Positions 15,949-24,505 of a stretch of 64,000 nt of DNA are shown here, in pieces. Each line of letters starts with the position of its first letter. Positions within the stretch are counted from its first letter, which is position 1. The stretch covers positions 186,001-250,000 of the forward strand of contig WGNL01000018.1 in assembly GCA_016124585.1 (NCBI GenBank), given 5' to 3'. The translations under genes were made by a program, and so were the position numbers. The DNA is from Bacteroidota bacterium. GTDB taxonomy: Bacteria > Bacteroidota > Bacteroidia > Chitinophagales > Saprospiraceae. The notes under the pieces are model-generated. The model was not told the origin of the DNA. It worked only from the letters and a program-made list of their open reading frames with translations, and did not search any database.

Positions 15949-18036
15949 CTACTTCCCGCCACCCCGCATTTCCGCCTCAATATTCGGGTTGATTTCCTTC
16001 GCCTTCGCCATCAGTTCTGCCGTCTTTTCAGGCTGGTTAACATTGTAGTAGGCGCTGGCAAGGTTGTAGTAGGCTGCCGCATTATTCGGTTGCTTTTCGA
16101 GGGCTTTGGTGAAAAAATCCACGGCTTTTTGGCCTTGGCCGCTCACCCCATTGGCGACGCCGAGGAGTCGCAGGGTTTCGTAATCGTTCGGGTCGAGTTC
16201 GTAGGCTTTGTTCAAGTATTCGAAAGCTTTGTTGATATCGCCTTTTTTTTCTCCAAAAAACTGCCCCGCCTGTCGGTAAGTGATGGCGAGGTTGTTCCTC
16301 GCTTCGACGTAGTCAGGGTCGAGCTTGAGCGCCTGTTCGTAGGCTTGAATGCTCGCCTCGTATTCCTGCAAATAATTGTACGCATTGCCCAAAATCAGCA
16401 ACGGATTCTTGTAGCCGGGGTGGATTTTCATCGCCTCGTTCAAGTGGCCGACCGCTTCTTTCAGCATCTCGGTTTTGCGGGCGGCATTTTCTGGTTTCAG
16501 CGACTGGGCGACAAGTTCACCGCCTGTGGCATTGCGGAGCTTAGCACTGTTCGGCACCGTTTTGATGTCGGTGGTGAACAGCGTGAAATTGTCTTTCCAC
16601 GCAAAATTCCGGGTGAATGTTTTCACTGAAAAAGCCAGCAGCACGGCGATGCCGACCACCAGGAGGGCGGGTTTTGGCTTGCCGACATTGTCCGTGAAAC
16701 GGTAGGCGAGCGTGGCCACGGCGATGGCAAAACCGATGCTCGGCATGTACAGGAAGCGCTCGTTCATGTTCGTGCCGATGGGGAAGACAAAATTTGAAGC
16801 GATGCTCAAAGTGATGAGGTAAAACAGGATGCCGTAGCTCACGGGGTCTTTTTTGCGCAAGCGCAAAAGGGCGTAAACGAGCAGCGCCAAGTTCGCCAAC
16901 ACGCTCAGAATCACCTGCCAATCACCGAAGCTCATGATAGGAATGGCTCGTGGGTAATAGTCGTGGCTGAGCGGGTGCGGGAACACGAGCAGCAGCAGGT
17001 ATTTGCCGAGGGTGAAGAAATTGGTCGCCGTTTTCTCCGCAAAACTGAAGTCCACGTACTGGTTTCCGACGAGCTTGAGGAAAGGGTTGTTCATCAGTTC
17101 CCGTGGCGGGTCGCCACCGAAGTCCATGCCCAGCACACTGGTTCGGATGCCGATGAAAACCACTGCCGCCGCCAGAAACGGGAGCGTCTGCATGAAGATT
17201 TTACCACCATTTGCTTTCGTGAAGAAGTAGAAAGTGAGCGGCACGATGGCTACGAAGGTGATGGCGTTCTCCTTCGAGAGCAGCGCCAAAAAGAACACAA
17301 TCGCCGCCGCCACGCTAAGCCCATTTTTTTCTTCGTAAAATGCCTTGAGCGACAAGTACAGCGCTGCCACACTGCCCAGCAGGCTCACGATTTCGTCCCG
17401 TCCCTTCACGTTGGCGACCACCTCAGTATGCACTGGATGCACGATGAACAGCAGTGTCGCCGCCAGTGCCACGAACGGCTCGAAACCGCCAAACGGAAAG
17501 ACGGCCTTGCCCCGCAACTGCTCGTCGGGTGTGAGTATTTTCAGCAAAAACCAAAAAAACAGCACCCCCGTCAGTCCGTAAAGCAGCACGTTGATGAAAT
17601 GCCCGACGAACTTGACGGTATTCAGTTTGCCGCCCTCGTTGGGGTCATAGACCGTGTCGCCGTCCTTATCTTTTACGGGTGCGCCCGCTGCGTCCCGCTT
17701 TTTCGGGGCAAAAAGCTGCACCTCGGTGGCGTACATCAGCGGCGTGAGCGGCCGGTAGCGCCCGCCGGACACGAGCTTTTCCTTGCCCGCCGTCTTGAAG
17801 AAGCCCCGGAAGGTGTCGTATTTAAGCAGCCCACCATAACCCGCCACGCCCTTGCAGGTGAATTCGTTGTCGTAGATGACGATGGCGTCGTCCACGGCGT
17901 AGTCGAAAAAGAGGGTATTAGCGTAGAGCAGCGCACCGAGCAGGAAGAGGCCGATGCTGGCGTTCCGCTTGAAATTGCTGGCCGACACGAGGGCTGGCGC
18001 AGTCGGCTTGGGCGTGGTGGGTTTGCGTTTTGACAT
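15949..18036 (-). CDS. TMTC-like integral membrane glycosyltransferase with C-terminal TPRs
   Basis: A 695-residue protein with about ten or more membrane helices in the first two thirds (for example SIGLFLLGALLYANTLFFDY) and loops containing FDYAVDDAIVIYDN, GRYRPLT, HPVHTEVVANVKGRDE and SKENAITF. These match the GT-C/DUF1736 (TMTC) architecture, in which acidic residues in the first loop are catalytic. Residues from about 545 carry four TPR-type repeats (PGYKNPLLILGNAYNYLQEY, PDYVEARNNLAITYRQAG and so on). In eukaryotes TMTCs add O-mannose to proteins; the bacterial role is unknown, possibly protein or envelope glycan transfer. The start at 18036 (MSKRKPTTPKP) gives a short basic N-terminus before the first helix. 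An O-antigen ligase-like gene lies upstream. Confidence 0.78.
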   Translation of the reverse strand: MSKRKPTTPKPTAPALVSASNFKRNASIGLFLLGALLYANTLFFDYAVDDAIVIYDNEFTCKGVAGYGGLLKYDTFRGFFKTAGKEKLVSGGRYRPLTPLMYATEVQLFAPKKRDAAGAPVKDKDGDTVYDPNEGGKLNTVKFVGHFINVLLYGLTGVLFFWFLLKILTPDEQLRGKAVFPFGGFEPFVALAATLLFIVHPVHTEVVANVKGRDEIVSLLGSVAALYLSLKAFYEEKNGLSVAAAIVFFLALLSKENAITFVAIVPLTFYFFTKANGGKIFMQTLPFLAAAVVFIGIRTSVLGMDFGGDPPRELMNNPFLKLVGNQYVDFSFAEKTATNFFTLGKYLLLLVFPHPLSHDYYPRAIPIMSFGDWQVILSVLANLALLVYALLRLRKKDPVSYGILFYLITLSIASNFVFPIGTNMNERFLYMPSIGFAIAVATLAYRFTDNVGKPKPALLVVGIAVLLAFSVKTFTRNFAWKDNFTLFTTDIKTVPNSAKLRNATGGELVAQSLKPENAARKTEMLKEAVGHLNEAMKIHPGYKNPLLILGNAYNYLQEYEASIQAYEQALKLDPDYVEARNNLAITYRQAGQFFGEKKGDINKAFEYLNKAYELDPNDYETLRLLGVANGVSGQGQKAVDFFTKALEKQPNNAAAYYNLASAYYNVNQPEKTAELMAKAKEINPNIEAEMRGGGK

Positions 18037-18284
18037 TTTTTCCTTCGGTGAATAGTGGACGATTGACAACTGTTGATTGGCAAAAATAAAAATGACTTGG
18101 GGAGATAGGGAATTTTGTTCAGTGTTTGGCAATGCAACATTTCCAGCAAAAACTGCAAGGCTCACGCTACATTTTTAGCTGAAACAAAAAACTGCATTCC
18201 AATCAACAACTATCGCCCATTTTTATCTGAAAAGGCATTGATTTTCATAAAAATACAACAATATGTTTCAAAAATAAGCTTCCT

Positions 18285-18473
18285 GCTGATTCATATCTCA
18301 TTTCTGCTGAATCACATCTCATTCCCCCTGATTGATAATTCATTCCACTTGATTAATATTTCATTTCCGGAGATTCATATTTCATTCCGGCTGATTCACA
18401 TACCATTTTTTGTTTTTCAATCTTCATTCCGCCTGATTCACGCTTCATTTCCGAAGCTTCAGAAATGAATTGT
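18285..18473. repeat. 21-bp tandem repeat array with inverted copies downstream
   Basis: Nine units at an exact 21-bp spacing (18285, 18306, 18327, 18348, 18369, 18390, a diverged one at 18411, 18432, 18453), consensus near GCTGATTCATATTTCATTCC. Two units in the opposite orientation lie at about 18516-18556. Because 21 is a multiple of three, the array reads as a heptapeptide repeat on each strand (plus: ISFLLIH-like; minus: ESAGMKY-like with one TAA). It occupies a 541-bp gene-free stretch between two minus-strand genes; no other feature is visible there. Confidence 0.85.
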
Positions 18474-18577
18474 TGAAAACAAGGAATGATAAATCAAACA
18501 CAAAAAATTGCAATGTGAATCAGCCGGAATGAAATATGAATCTTCGGAAATGAATTTTTGACGACAGGAAAGACAAT

Positions 18578-19855
18578 TTATGCTAGTGATTTCTCCTCCT
18601 TCACCTCCCCCAAATACTTCAACCCCACCAACAAAAAGAAAAGGTACAGCGACACCCCGAAATTGTTCTCAATCGTGTTCTCCACGAAATACGAAGAGAA
18701 GATAACGGCATGAAGGGCAAGGAAAAGCGGGTTCCGCCAATTGCCTCGATAAAAAAGCGGCAGGAAAAAACCCACAAGGAACAGCCCCAGCCCTAACAGT
18801 CCCGTGCCAGCGAAGATAGTCACGAACTGGTTGTGCGGCATCCGGAACTGGTAATTGCCGTAAGCGCCGGAGTCGTAGCGCCGATGCACTTCCGCATCCA
18901 AGTCGCCAGCGCCGATACCGAAGATGGGATGCTCCTTGCCAATGTCATAGCCGATAAGTACGGAAGTAAACCGTTCGGCATCCGGGTAGTCGGCACCCGT
19001 GCCCTGCTGGAACTGGCGGTAATCCCAGCGGGCGTAGTTCACTTTGGCCTTGAAACTCGGCACGGTGAAGTAGGCCACCACCGGAAGCGCCACCACCGCA
19101 GCGATGCCCGTCAGACCGAGCAGGTAGCGCTTTTTTACCGAAACAAACCAAACACCAAGCGCCATGAGTGCCAAGTACAGTGAAATCAAGCCGCTGCGCA
19201 CCGATAGCACATGGATGAAAGCAAACAGGAAAACAGTTAACCCACCGATGAGCCAACGCTCATTTTTATTCGAAAAATGAAAGCCCTCCACCCAGAGCGC
19301 CCCGCCGCCGAGGATGGTCAAGGCGACCATCAGGCTGAACCGGATGTGGTTGCTAGGGGTTGTGAGGTGACCGCCCCGACCGAGGTTGGTCATTTCAGCA
19401 TCGAAGTGAGCGATGAAATTCAGGAGGACGTAAACGCTGATGATGCTCATCGTCACGAGCAGGAAGTATAGGATGGTGCAGACTTCCCGCTTGCGCAATG
19501 TGGGCATGGAGGCAAAGGCGAAGGGCAGCACCAAAAACGGCAATTTGATGCGCAGCCGCTCCAGCGTGTAGCCGAGGTCACTTGACCAAGGCCAAGAGAA
19601 AAGCACTAGCAAAAATGGGACGGAAACTGCTAGCCAAGGCGTGTAACGGCGGTATTTTTCGAAATTCTCCCGCAGCGTATCCCGCAGCGTCACCCTGATT
19701 TTTGGCCCGTCAATTTTCAATTGGAAAACAGCCAGCACCACCAGCGCAATCATCGAAATGGACAGCACCGCCTCCGCAGACAGCACCATGCTCACCAGAT
19801 AGATGAACAGGAAGGTGATGGATTGCGCCTTGTAGGATTGAAGGATGGTTTGCAA
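18578..19855 (-). CDS. O-antigen ligase / Wzy-type polymerase-like membrane protein
   Basis: A 425-residue protein with ten or so membrane helices, a large extracytoplasmic loop (about 270-345) containing YPDAERFTSVLIGYDIGKEHPIFGIGAGD, and the family hallmark MPHNQFVTIFAGTGLLGLGLF. Proteins of the WaaL/RfaL group join O-antigen or other glycans to a lipid or protein acceptor in the periplasmic face of the membrane. The first in-frame codon used here is TTG at 19855; the next in-frame ATG (residue 23) lies inside the first helix, so TTG is preferred. The upstream DNA is divergent from pheS. Confidence 0.82.
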   Translation of the reverse strand: MQTILQSYKAQSITFLFIYLVSMVLSAEAVLSISMIALVVLAVFQLKIDGPKIRVTLRDTLRENFEKYRRYTPWLAVSVPFLLVLFSWPWSSDLGYTLERLRIKLPFLVLPFAFASMPTLRKREVCTILYFLLVTMSIISVYVLLNFIAHFDAEMTNLGRGGHLTTPSNHIRFSLMVALTILGGGALWVEGFHFSNKNERWLIGGLTVFLFAFIHVLSVRSGLISLYLALMALGVWFVSVKKRYLLGLTGIAAVVALPVVAYFTVPSFKAKVNYARWDYRQFQQGTGADYPDAERFTSVLIGYDIGKEHPIFGIGAGDLDAEVHRRYDSGAYGNYQFRMPHNQFVTIFAGTGLLGLGLFLVGFFLPLFYRGNWRNPLFLALHAVIFSSYFVENTIENNFGVSLYLFFLLVGLKYLGEVKEEKSLA

Positions 19856-19943
19856 GTCGAAGGATTGAAGATTGAATTTTTGAAGGTTTGAAGTTGAGGG
19901 AAACGAAAGGCTACAGATTAGGATTTTTCAATTAACAGAATGT

Positions 19944-19951
19944 TACCTTTG
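19944..19951 (+). promoter_or_regulatory. Probable promoter -7 element of pheS-gatA
   Basis: TACCTTTG matches TAnnTTTG, 86 bp upstream of the pheS ATG. No TTG is found at the usual distance, only a T-rich stretch, so the upstream half is weak. Confidence 0.45.
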
Positions 19952-20037
19952 CACCTTCATTTTTAAGAAAACGAGGCGGGAAGCATCTGAAGCCGTAATT
20001 CAATCCTTCTCTCCTTCAATCCTCCAAGCCTTTCAAG

Positions 20038-21066
20038 ATGGATTCATTCGCAAATGTAAAACGCCTCATCGAAGAAATAGCAGCCGCCAACCCCACGACG
20101 AAGGACGAACTGGAGCAGTTCCGCATCCAGTACCTCGGCTCGAAGAACGTCCTCAAGCCGTTGATGGGCGAAATTAGGAATGTTCCGAACGAACAGAAAA
20201 AAGAATACGGTCAACTTGTGAACGAGGCGAAGAATGCGGCAGAGCAAAAATTTGCGGAGCTACAGGATGCTCTCGAATCGGCTAGCGACGATGCCAGCTT
20301 GGACCAACTCGACCTCACCCGCCCCGGCGACCCGCTGGAATTGGGAAGCCGCCACCCCATCGCCACCACGATGAACCGCATCGTGGGCATCTTCCAACGA
20401 ATGGGTTTCGCCATCGCCGAGGGGCCGGATATTGAGGATGATTGGCACAATTTCACGGCCATGAATACGCCGGAGGACCATCCCGCACGGGACATGCAGG
20501 ATACTTTTTACCTGCAAAACAGCACCGAGATGCTCCTGCGCACCCACACCAGCCCCGTGCAGGCGAGGGTGATGACTTCGCAAAAACCGCCCATCCGCAT
20601 CATCGCACCGGGCCGGGTTTACAGGAACGAGACCATCAGCGCCCGCAGTCATGCGCAGTTCCACCAAATCGAGGGATTGTACGTGGACGAGAATGTGAGC
20701 TTCGCCGACCTGAAACAGACGCTGATGTACTTCGCCCAGGAGATGTTCGGCACGCCGAAAATCAGGCTACGCCCCAGCTTTTTCCCTTTCACTGAGCCGA
20801 GCGCTGAGATGGACGTTTGGATCGGCATGGACAACGAAAAGAACTACCGCCTGAGCAAAGGCACTGGCTGGCTCGAAATCCTCGGCTGTGGTATGGTGGA
20901 TCCGCAGGTGCTCGAAAACTGCGGCATTGATTCGACGAAATATTCCGGTTATGCCTTCGGTATGGGAATTGAGCGGCAGGCCATGCGGCTTTACGACATC
21001 CACGACATCCGGCTGTTTTTTGAGAATGATGTAAGGTTCTTGAAGCAGTTTGGGGCGGTAATTTGA
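20038..21066 (+). CDS. pheS: Phenylalanyl-tRNA synthetase alpha subunit
   Basis: PheS is the catalytic class II synthetase subunit that charges tRNA-Phe with PheT. The 342-residue protein (E. coli 327) has an N-terminal coiled coil (about 1-85), then the catalytic core: HPIATTMNRIVGIFQRMGF, the motif 2 region around GRVYRNETISARSHAQFHQIEG, PSFFPFTEPSAEMDV, and motif 3 GYAFGMGIERQAMRLYDIHDIR near the C-terminus. pheT is not adjacent. gatA follows 27 bp downstream. Confidence 0.97.
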   Translation: MDSFANVKRLIEEIAAANPTTKDELEQFRIQYLGSKNVLKPLMGEIRNVPNEQKKEYGQLVNEAKNAAEQKFAELQDALESASDDASLDQLDLTRPGDPLELGSRHPIATTMNRIVGIFQRMGFAIAEGPDIEDDWHNFTAMNTPEDHPARDMQDTFYLQNSTEMLLRTHTSPVQARVMTSQKPPIRIIAPGRVYRNETISARSHAQFHQIEGLYVDENVSFADLKQTLMYFAQEMFGTPKIRLRPSFFPFTEPSAEMDVWIGMDNEKNYRLSKGTGWLEILGCGMVDPQVLENCGIDSTKYSGYAFGMGIERQAMRLYDIHDIRLFFENDVRFLKQFGAVI

Positions 21067-21093
21067 TTTTTTAAAAAGAAACCCATTCGATTA

Positions 21094-22518
21094 ATGTCCA
21101 AATTCACATCCCTCTCCGATACGCAAGCAGCAATTTCAACTGGCAAAATCACCTGCCTCGCCCTCGTCGAGCACTACCTCGAACGCATCGAAGCGACCCG
21201 CCACCTCAATATTTACATTGAAGTTTACGAAGCAGAAGCTCGCCAGCGGGCCAAGGAATTGGATGAAAAATTTGCCCAAGACCCGGCTTCGGTTGGGGGG
21301 CTGTTCGGGGCGGTCATTTCCTTGAAAGATGTTATTTGCTACGCAAAACATGAGGTCACAGCGGGTTCCAAGATTTTGAAAGGCTTCAAATCGCTGTTCA
21401 GCGCGACGGCGGTTGAGCGACTGCTGGCCGAGGACGCTATCATCATCGGGCGGGTGAACTGCGACGAATTTGCGATGGGCAGCACCAATGAAACTTCCTG
21501 TTACGGCCCTACCCGCAATGCTGCCGACCCGACGAAAGTCCCCGGCGGTAGCAGTGGCGCCTCGGCAGTGTCGGTGCAGGCGGGCACCTGCCTTGCCTCT
21601 ATCGGCAGTGATACGGGCGGCTCGGTGCGGCAACCAGCGGCCTTCTGTGGTGTGGTGGGCTTTAAGCCGACCTACGGACGAATTTCGAGGCACGGGCTGC
21701 TGGCCTACGCTTCCAGTTTTGACCAGATTGGGATTTTGGCGAACAATCCAAAGGATGCGGCGCTCCTGCTCGAAGTCATGGCAGGGCCGGATGAATTCGA
21801 TGCGACTTGCAGTAAGCGGCCTGTGGAAGCGTATTCCGAATTTAATTTTGACAAACCTGCCAAAATCGCCTATTTCGAAACGGCACTCAACCACCCCGGC
21901 ATGGACGAGGGGGTGAAAAAACTGACTTTTGATTTCATCGAAAAACTAAAAAAAGCCGGTCATTCGGTCGAGCCTGTGGCTTTTGACTACCTCGATTTTA
22001 TCATTCCGGCATACTATGTGCTAACCACCGCCGAAGCTTCGAGCAACCTGAGCAGGTACGACGGTATCCGCTTTGGCCACCGAACGGTGGGAGCGAAGGA
22101 TATTCACGAAGTGTACAAGAAATCGAGGACGGAAGGCTTTGGTACGGAGGTGAAACGCCGGATCATGTTGGGTACATTCGTGCTTAGCGCTGGGTACTAC
22201 GATGCCTATTTTGCGAAAGCGCAACAGGTTCGAAGGCTGATTTTGGAGCGGACGGAAGAGGTTTTGCAAAACGTTAACTTTATCCTGATGCCCGCCTCGC
22301 CTACGCCCGCATGGAACATCGGCGAAATGGCTGACGACCCTGTGGCAATGTACCTAGCCGACATCTTCACTGTACAAGCTAACATGGTAGGCATGCCAGC
22401 CATCGCATTGCCGATCGGCCAGCATTCATGCGGGTTGCCGGTGGGTGTGCAGCTGATGGCGGGCAAATTCCAGGAAGCTGAACTGCTTAGTTTTGCTGCC
22501 GGATTGGAAAACGAATAA
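21094..22518 (+). CDS. gatA: Asp-tRNA(Asn)/Glu-tRNA(Gln) amidotransferase subunit A
   Basis: GatA releases ammonia from glutamine for amidation of misacylated tRNA by GatB. The 474-residue protein carries the amidase-signature triad: Lys78 in SLKDVI, Ser153 in the GGSSGASA block and Ser177 in GSDTGGSVRQPAAF. Further family segments are VGFKPTYGRISRHGLLAYASSFDQIG and, late, NMVGMPAIALPIG with GLPVGVQLMA. It probably shares a transcript with pheS, an all-translation pairing. gatB and gatC are not in the window. Confidence 0.96.
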   Translation: MSKFTSLSDTQAAISTGKITCLALVEHYLERIEATRHLNIYIEVYEAEARQRAKELDEKFAQDPASVGGLFGAVISLKDVICYAKHEVTAGSKILKGFKSLFSATAVERLLAEDAIIIGRVNCDEFAMGSTNETSCYGPTRNAADPTKVPGGSSGASAVSVQAGTCLASIGSDTGGSVRQPAAFCGVVGFKPTYGRISRHGLLAYASSFDQIGILANNPKDAALLLEVMAGPDEFDATCSKRPVEAYSEFNFDKPAKIAYFETALNHPGMDEGVKKLTFDFIEKLKKAGHSVEPVAFDYLDFIIPAYYVLTTAEASSNLSRYDGIRFGHRTVGAKDIHEVYKKSRTEGFGTEVKRRIMLGTFVLSAGYYDAYFAKAQQVRRLILERTEEVLQNVNFILMPASPTPAWNIGEMADDPVAMYLADIFTVQANMVGMPAIALPIGQHSCGLPVGVQLMAGKFQEAELLSFAAGLENE

Positions 22519-22619
22519 AACAAGATTTTTTATTCTGATTTTCATCTTAAAATCGCTCTTTTTTTGTTCCAAAATGGCCTTACTCAGAACAGCTGTGGAA
22601 AACTTCTGATGGGTGGTGC

Positions 22620-22649
22620 TTGGTAGAATGGAACATTTGCCTACTTTTG
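22620..22649 (+). promoter_or_regulatory. Promoter upstream of the lytic transglycosylase gene
   Basis: TTG at 22620-22622 and TACTTTTG at 22642-22649, 19 nt apart, match the Bacteroidota consensus. The transglycosylase ATG lies 174 bp downstream, leaving a long leader that contains a 32-codon ORF. Confidence 0.65.
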
Positions 22650-22664
22650 CGCCTTGCTCAGTCT

Positions 22665-22763
22665 ATGAGTATTGAAAATAAGGCTTACCAGCTTCAACAA
22701 ATATCCTCGCTGAACATCTTGACGAAAAGCTACAGAGGTACCGGAAAGCACAAGTCTGGTTAG
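22665..22763 (+). CDS. Possible 32-residue leader ORF
   Basis: An ATG 15 nt after a good promoter -7 element opens a 32-codon frame (MSIENKAYQLQQISSLNILT...) that ends 59 bp before the transglycosylase gene. I do not recognise it and see no codon bias, repeats or terminator. It may be chance; it is listed because it fills most of a 304-bp gap. Confidence 0.2.
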   Translation: MSIENKAYQLQQISSLNILTKSYRGTGKHKSG

Positions 22764-22822
22764 AATAAACACCTAAATCATTTTGCTGTGCTCCGGGATT
22801 TGTTAATTAATCAGACATTTAA

Positions 22823-24358
22823 ATGGAATCTTCCTATTTGCGCCATTTTATGGCATCATTGTTTTTTATTCTCCTGTTTTCTCCCCTAACAAACGCAAAT
22901 ACAGTCTTCAATTCCGACGAAATCCGACCACGCTTCGAAGCGATGGATTGCATGATCACTCCTCGTTACACTACTGAAGTGGAGAGTTACATCAAAAGAT
23001 ACTTGGCCTACAACGGTTCACAAGCTAGCCGGGTGATGGCAAGAGCTGCCGTTTACTTCCCCATCTACGAAAAATTCCTCAGGGATCACGACCTTCCACA
23101 AGACTTGAAGTACTTGTCCATCGTTGAATCTGCCCTGATTCCCAATGCGACTTCACCTGCGGGCGCAAAGGGGCTTTGGCAATTCATGACCGAAACAGGA
23201 AGGAATTATTGCCTTACCATTGACAAGGAAGTGGACGAACGCTACTGTCCTTACAACTCCACTGAGGCCGCTATGCAATACCTTGCCAAGCAGTTCCAGC
23301 GCTTTGGAAGTTGGGAGCTTGCACTTGCCTCCTACAACTGTGGCCCAGGCACTATCAATAAGGCCATGAAACGGGCTAGAAGCGACAACTATTGGACGAT
23401 TTCAAAATACCTTCCAAGAGAGACCCGAAACTTTGTACCTGCGTTCTTGGGCGCTGCCTACGTCGCCAATTTTTACCACCTGCATGATATTGAACCGGAG
23501 TATCCAAGCTTGGATAAACAAGTGACAGAAGCCCTAAAGGTCTTTGAAAAGGTGGACTTTTCGACGGTTGCAGCCATTACAGGCTTGCCTTTAGATGTGA
23601 TCGCCGAGATGAATCCTGCCTACAAAAAAGACTATATCCCTGAAAATACGGAAGGCTACGACCTAATACTCCCACGCCGAGTTTCTTCGGCAATGTTGGA
23701 GTATTTGGAAGCTCGTCGCCCGGACAATGCAGAGAATATTGAGATGCCACCGATACCAGATATTGTGGATACGGCCGATTACAAGCCAGAGGAGCTTTAT
23801 TTCCAATCCAAGTATGTGGTAGCAGAAGGTGATAAAATCGGTGACTTGGCAGATGTATTTAACGTTGCGCCTTACAATTTGAAGGTTTGGAACAAGCTGA
23901 CCAGTTACCAGCTTAAAAAAGGTCAAGAATTGACCATCTGGTTTCCGACCGAATTCCACCATTTTTTACCGAAGGAAATAAGAATCGAAGTGATGCCCGC
24001 TGCTGAGGTAACAATTGTCAATCCAATGGAGATTGTATCTCAGGAAACTTACGAACGGGATAATTTGCCTGTACCGACAGAAATGCCTACTTCTATTTCG
24101 ACTTTGAATGTTTCACAAGCATGTCCACCCTCTCTAAATGTCGTTGTTCCACCTGTAGCTGTCGTTCAGGTTTCGAAGGCACAGGCTTTAAAAGCAAGCG
24201 TGGCAGAGAAGCTTAGCAAAATGATTACCCCATTAAAAAACATAAAAATCACTCTGCCTAAACTGAAAGGGAAACTAGCAAAACCTGCTACACCAAAAAA
24301 TACAAAACCCGCCTCTCCCAAACAGTCAAATGATGAAAGTGGGCATGGACTCATTTAA
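22823..24358 (+). CDS. Secreted lytic transglycosylase with LysM domain (MltD-like)
   Basis: A 511-residue exported protein: signal peptide over about residues 1-26, a transglycosylase SLT domain (YLSIVESALIPNATSPAGAKG with the catalytic Glu, LWQFM, then ALASYNCGPGTI), a middle region like MltD, and a LysM-type domain near residues 330-370 (YVVAEGDKIGDLADVFNVAPYNLKVWN). The tail is Pro/Lys/Thr-rich. It cuts the glycan strands of peptidoglycan in the periplasm. The gene stands alone, with its own promoter and a strong terminator. Confidence 0.92.
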   Translation: MESSYLRHFMASLFFILLFSPLTNANTVFNSDEIRPRFEAMDCMITPRYTTEVESYIKRYLAYNGSQASRVMARAAVYFPIYEKFLRDHDLPQDLKYLSIVESALIPNATSPAGAKGLWQFMTETGRNYCLTIDKEVDERYCPYNSTEAAMQYLAKQFQRFGSWELALASYNCGPGTINKAMKRARSDNYWTISKYLPRETRNFVPAFLGAAYVANFYHLHDIEPEYPSLDKQVTEALKVFEKVDFSTVAAITGLPLDVIAEMNPAYKKDYIPENTEGYDLILPRRVSSAMLEYLEARRPDNAENIEMPPIPDIVDTADYKPEELYFQSKYVVAEGDKIGDLADVFNVAPYNLKVWNKLTSYQLKKGQELTIWFPTEFHHFLPKEIRIEVMPAAEVTIVNPMEIVSQETYERDNLPVPTEMPTSISTLNVSQACPPSLNVVVPPVAVVQVSKAQALKASVAEKLSKMITPLKNIKITLPKLKGKLAKPATPKNTKPASPKQSNDESGHGLI

Positions 24359-24375
24359 GGCAAATAAAACAATGT

Positions 24376-24420
24376 AAACAAACGGGCAGCTTTTCATGAA
24401 AAGCTGCCCGTTTGTTTTTT
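24376..24420 (+). terminator. Strong rho-independent terminator
   Basis: A palindrome with arms including AAACGGGCAGCTTTTCAT and ATGAAAAGCTGCCCGTTT is followed by GTTTTTT. It lies 18 bp after the transglycosylase stop. Confidence 0.88.
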
Positions 24421-24505
24421 GAATAATTTGGTTTGGTTTTCAAAAAAGGATTCCCGAACATTGGTTCGCTAAATGTTGATTCACATACAAACTTAAACTA
24501 TCACC

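Noticed and set aside
18115-18468. Plus-strand frame of 117 codons containing the ISFxLIH heptapeptide repeats
   Set aside because: Its first half is not gene-like and the repeat phase alone explains the open frame; kept as a repeat, not a gene.
18285-18473. CRISPR array
   Set aside because: Units are contiguous without spacers and no cas gene is present. The same holds for 59696-59870.
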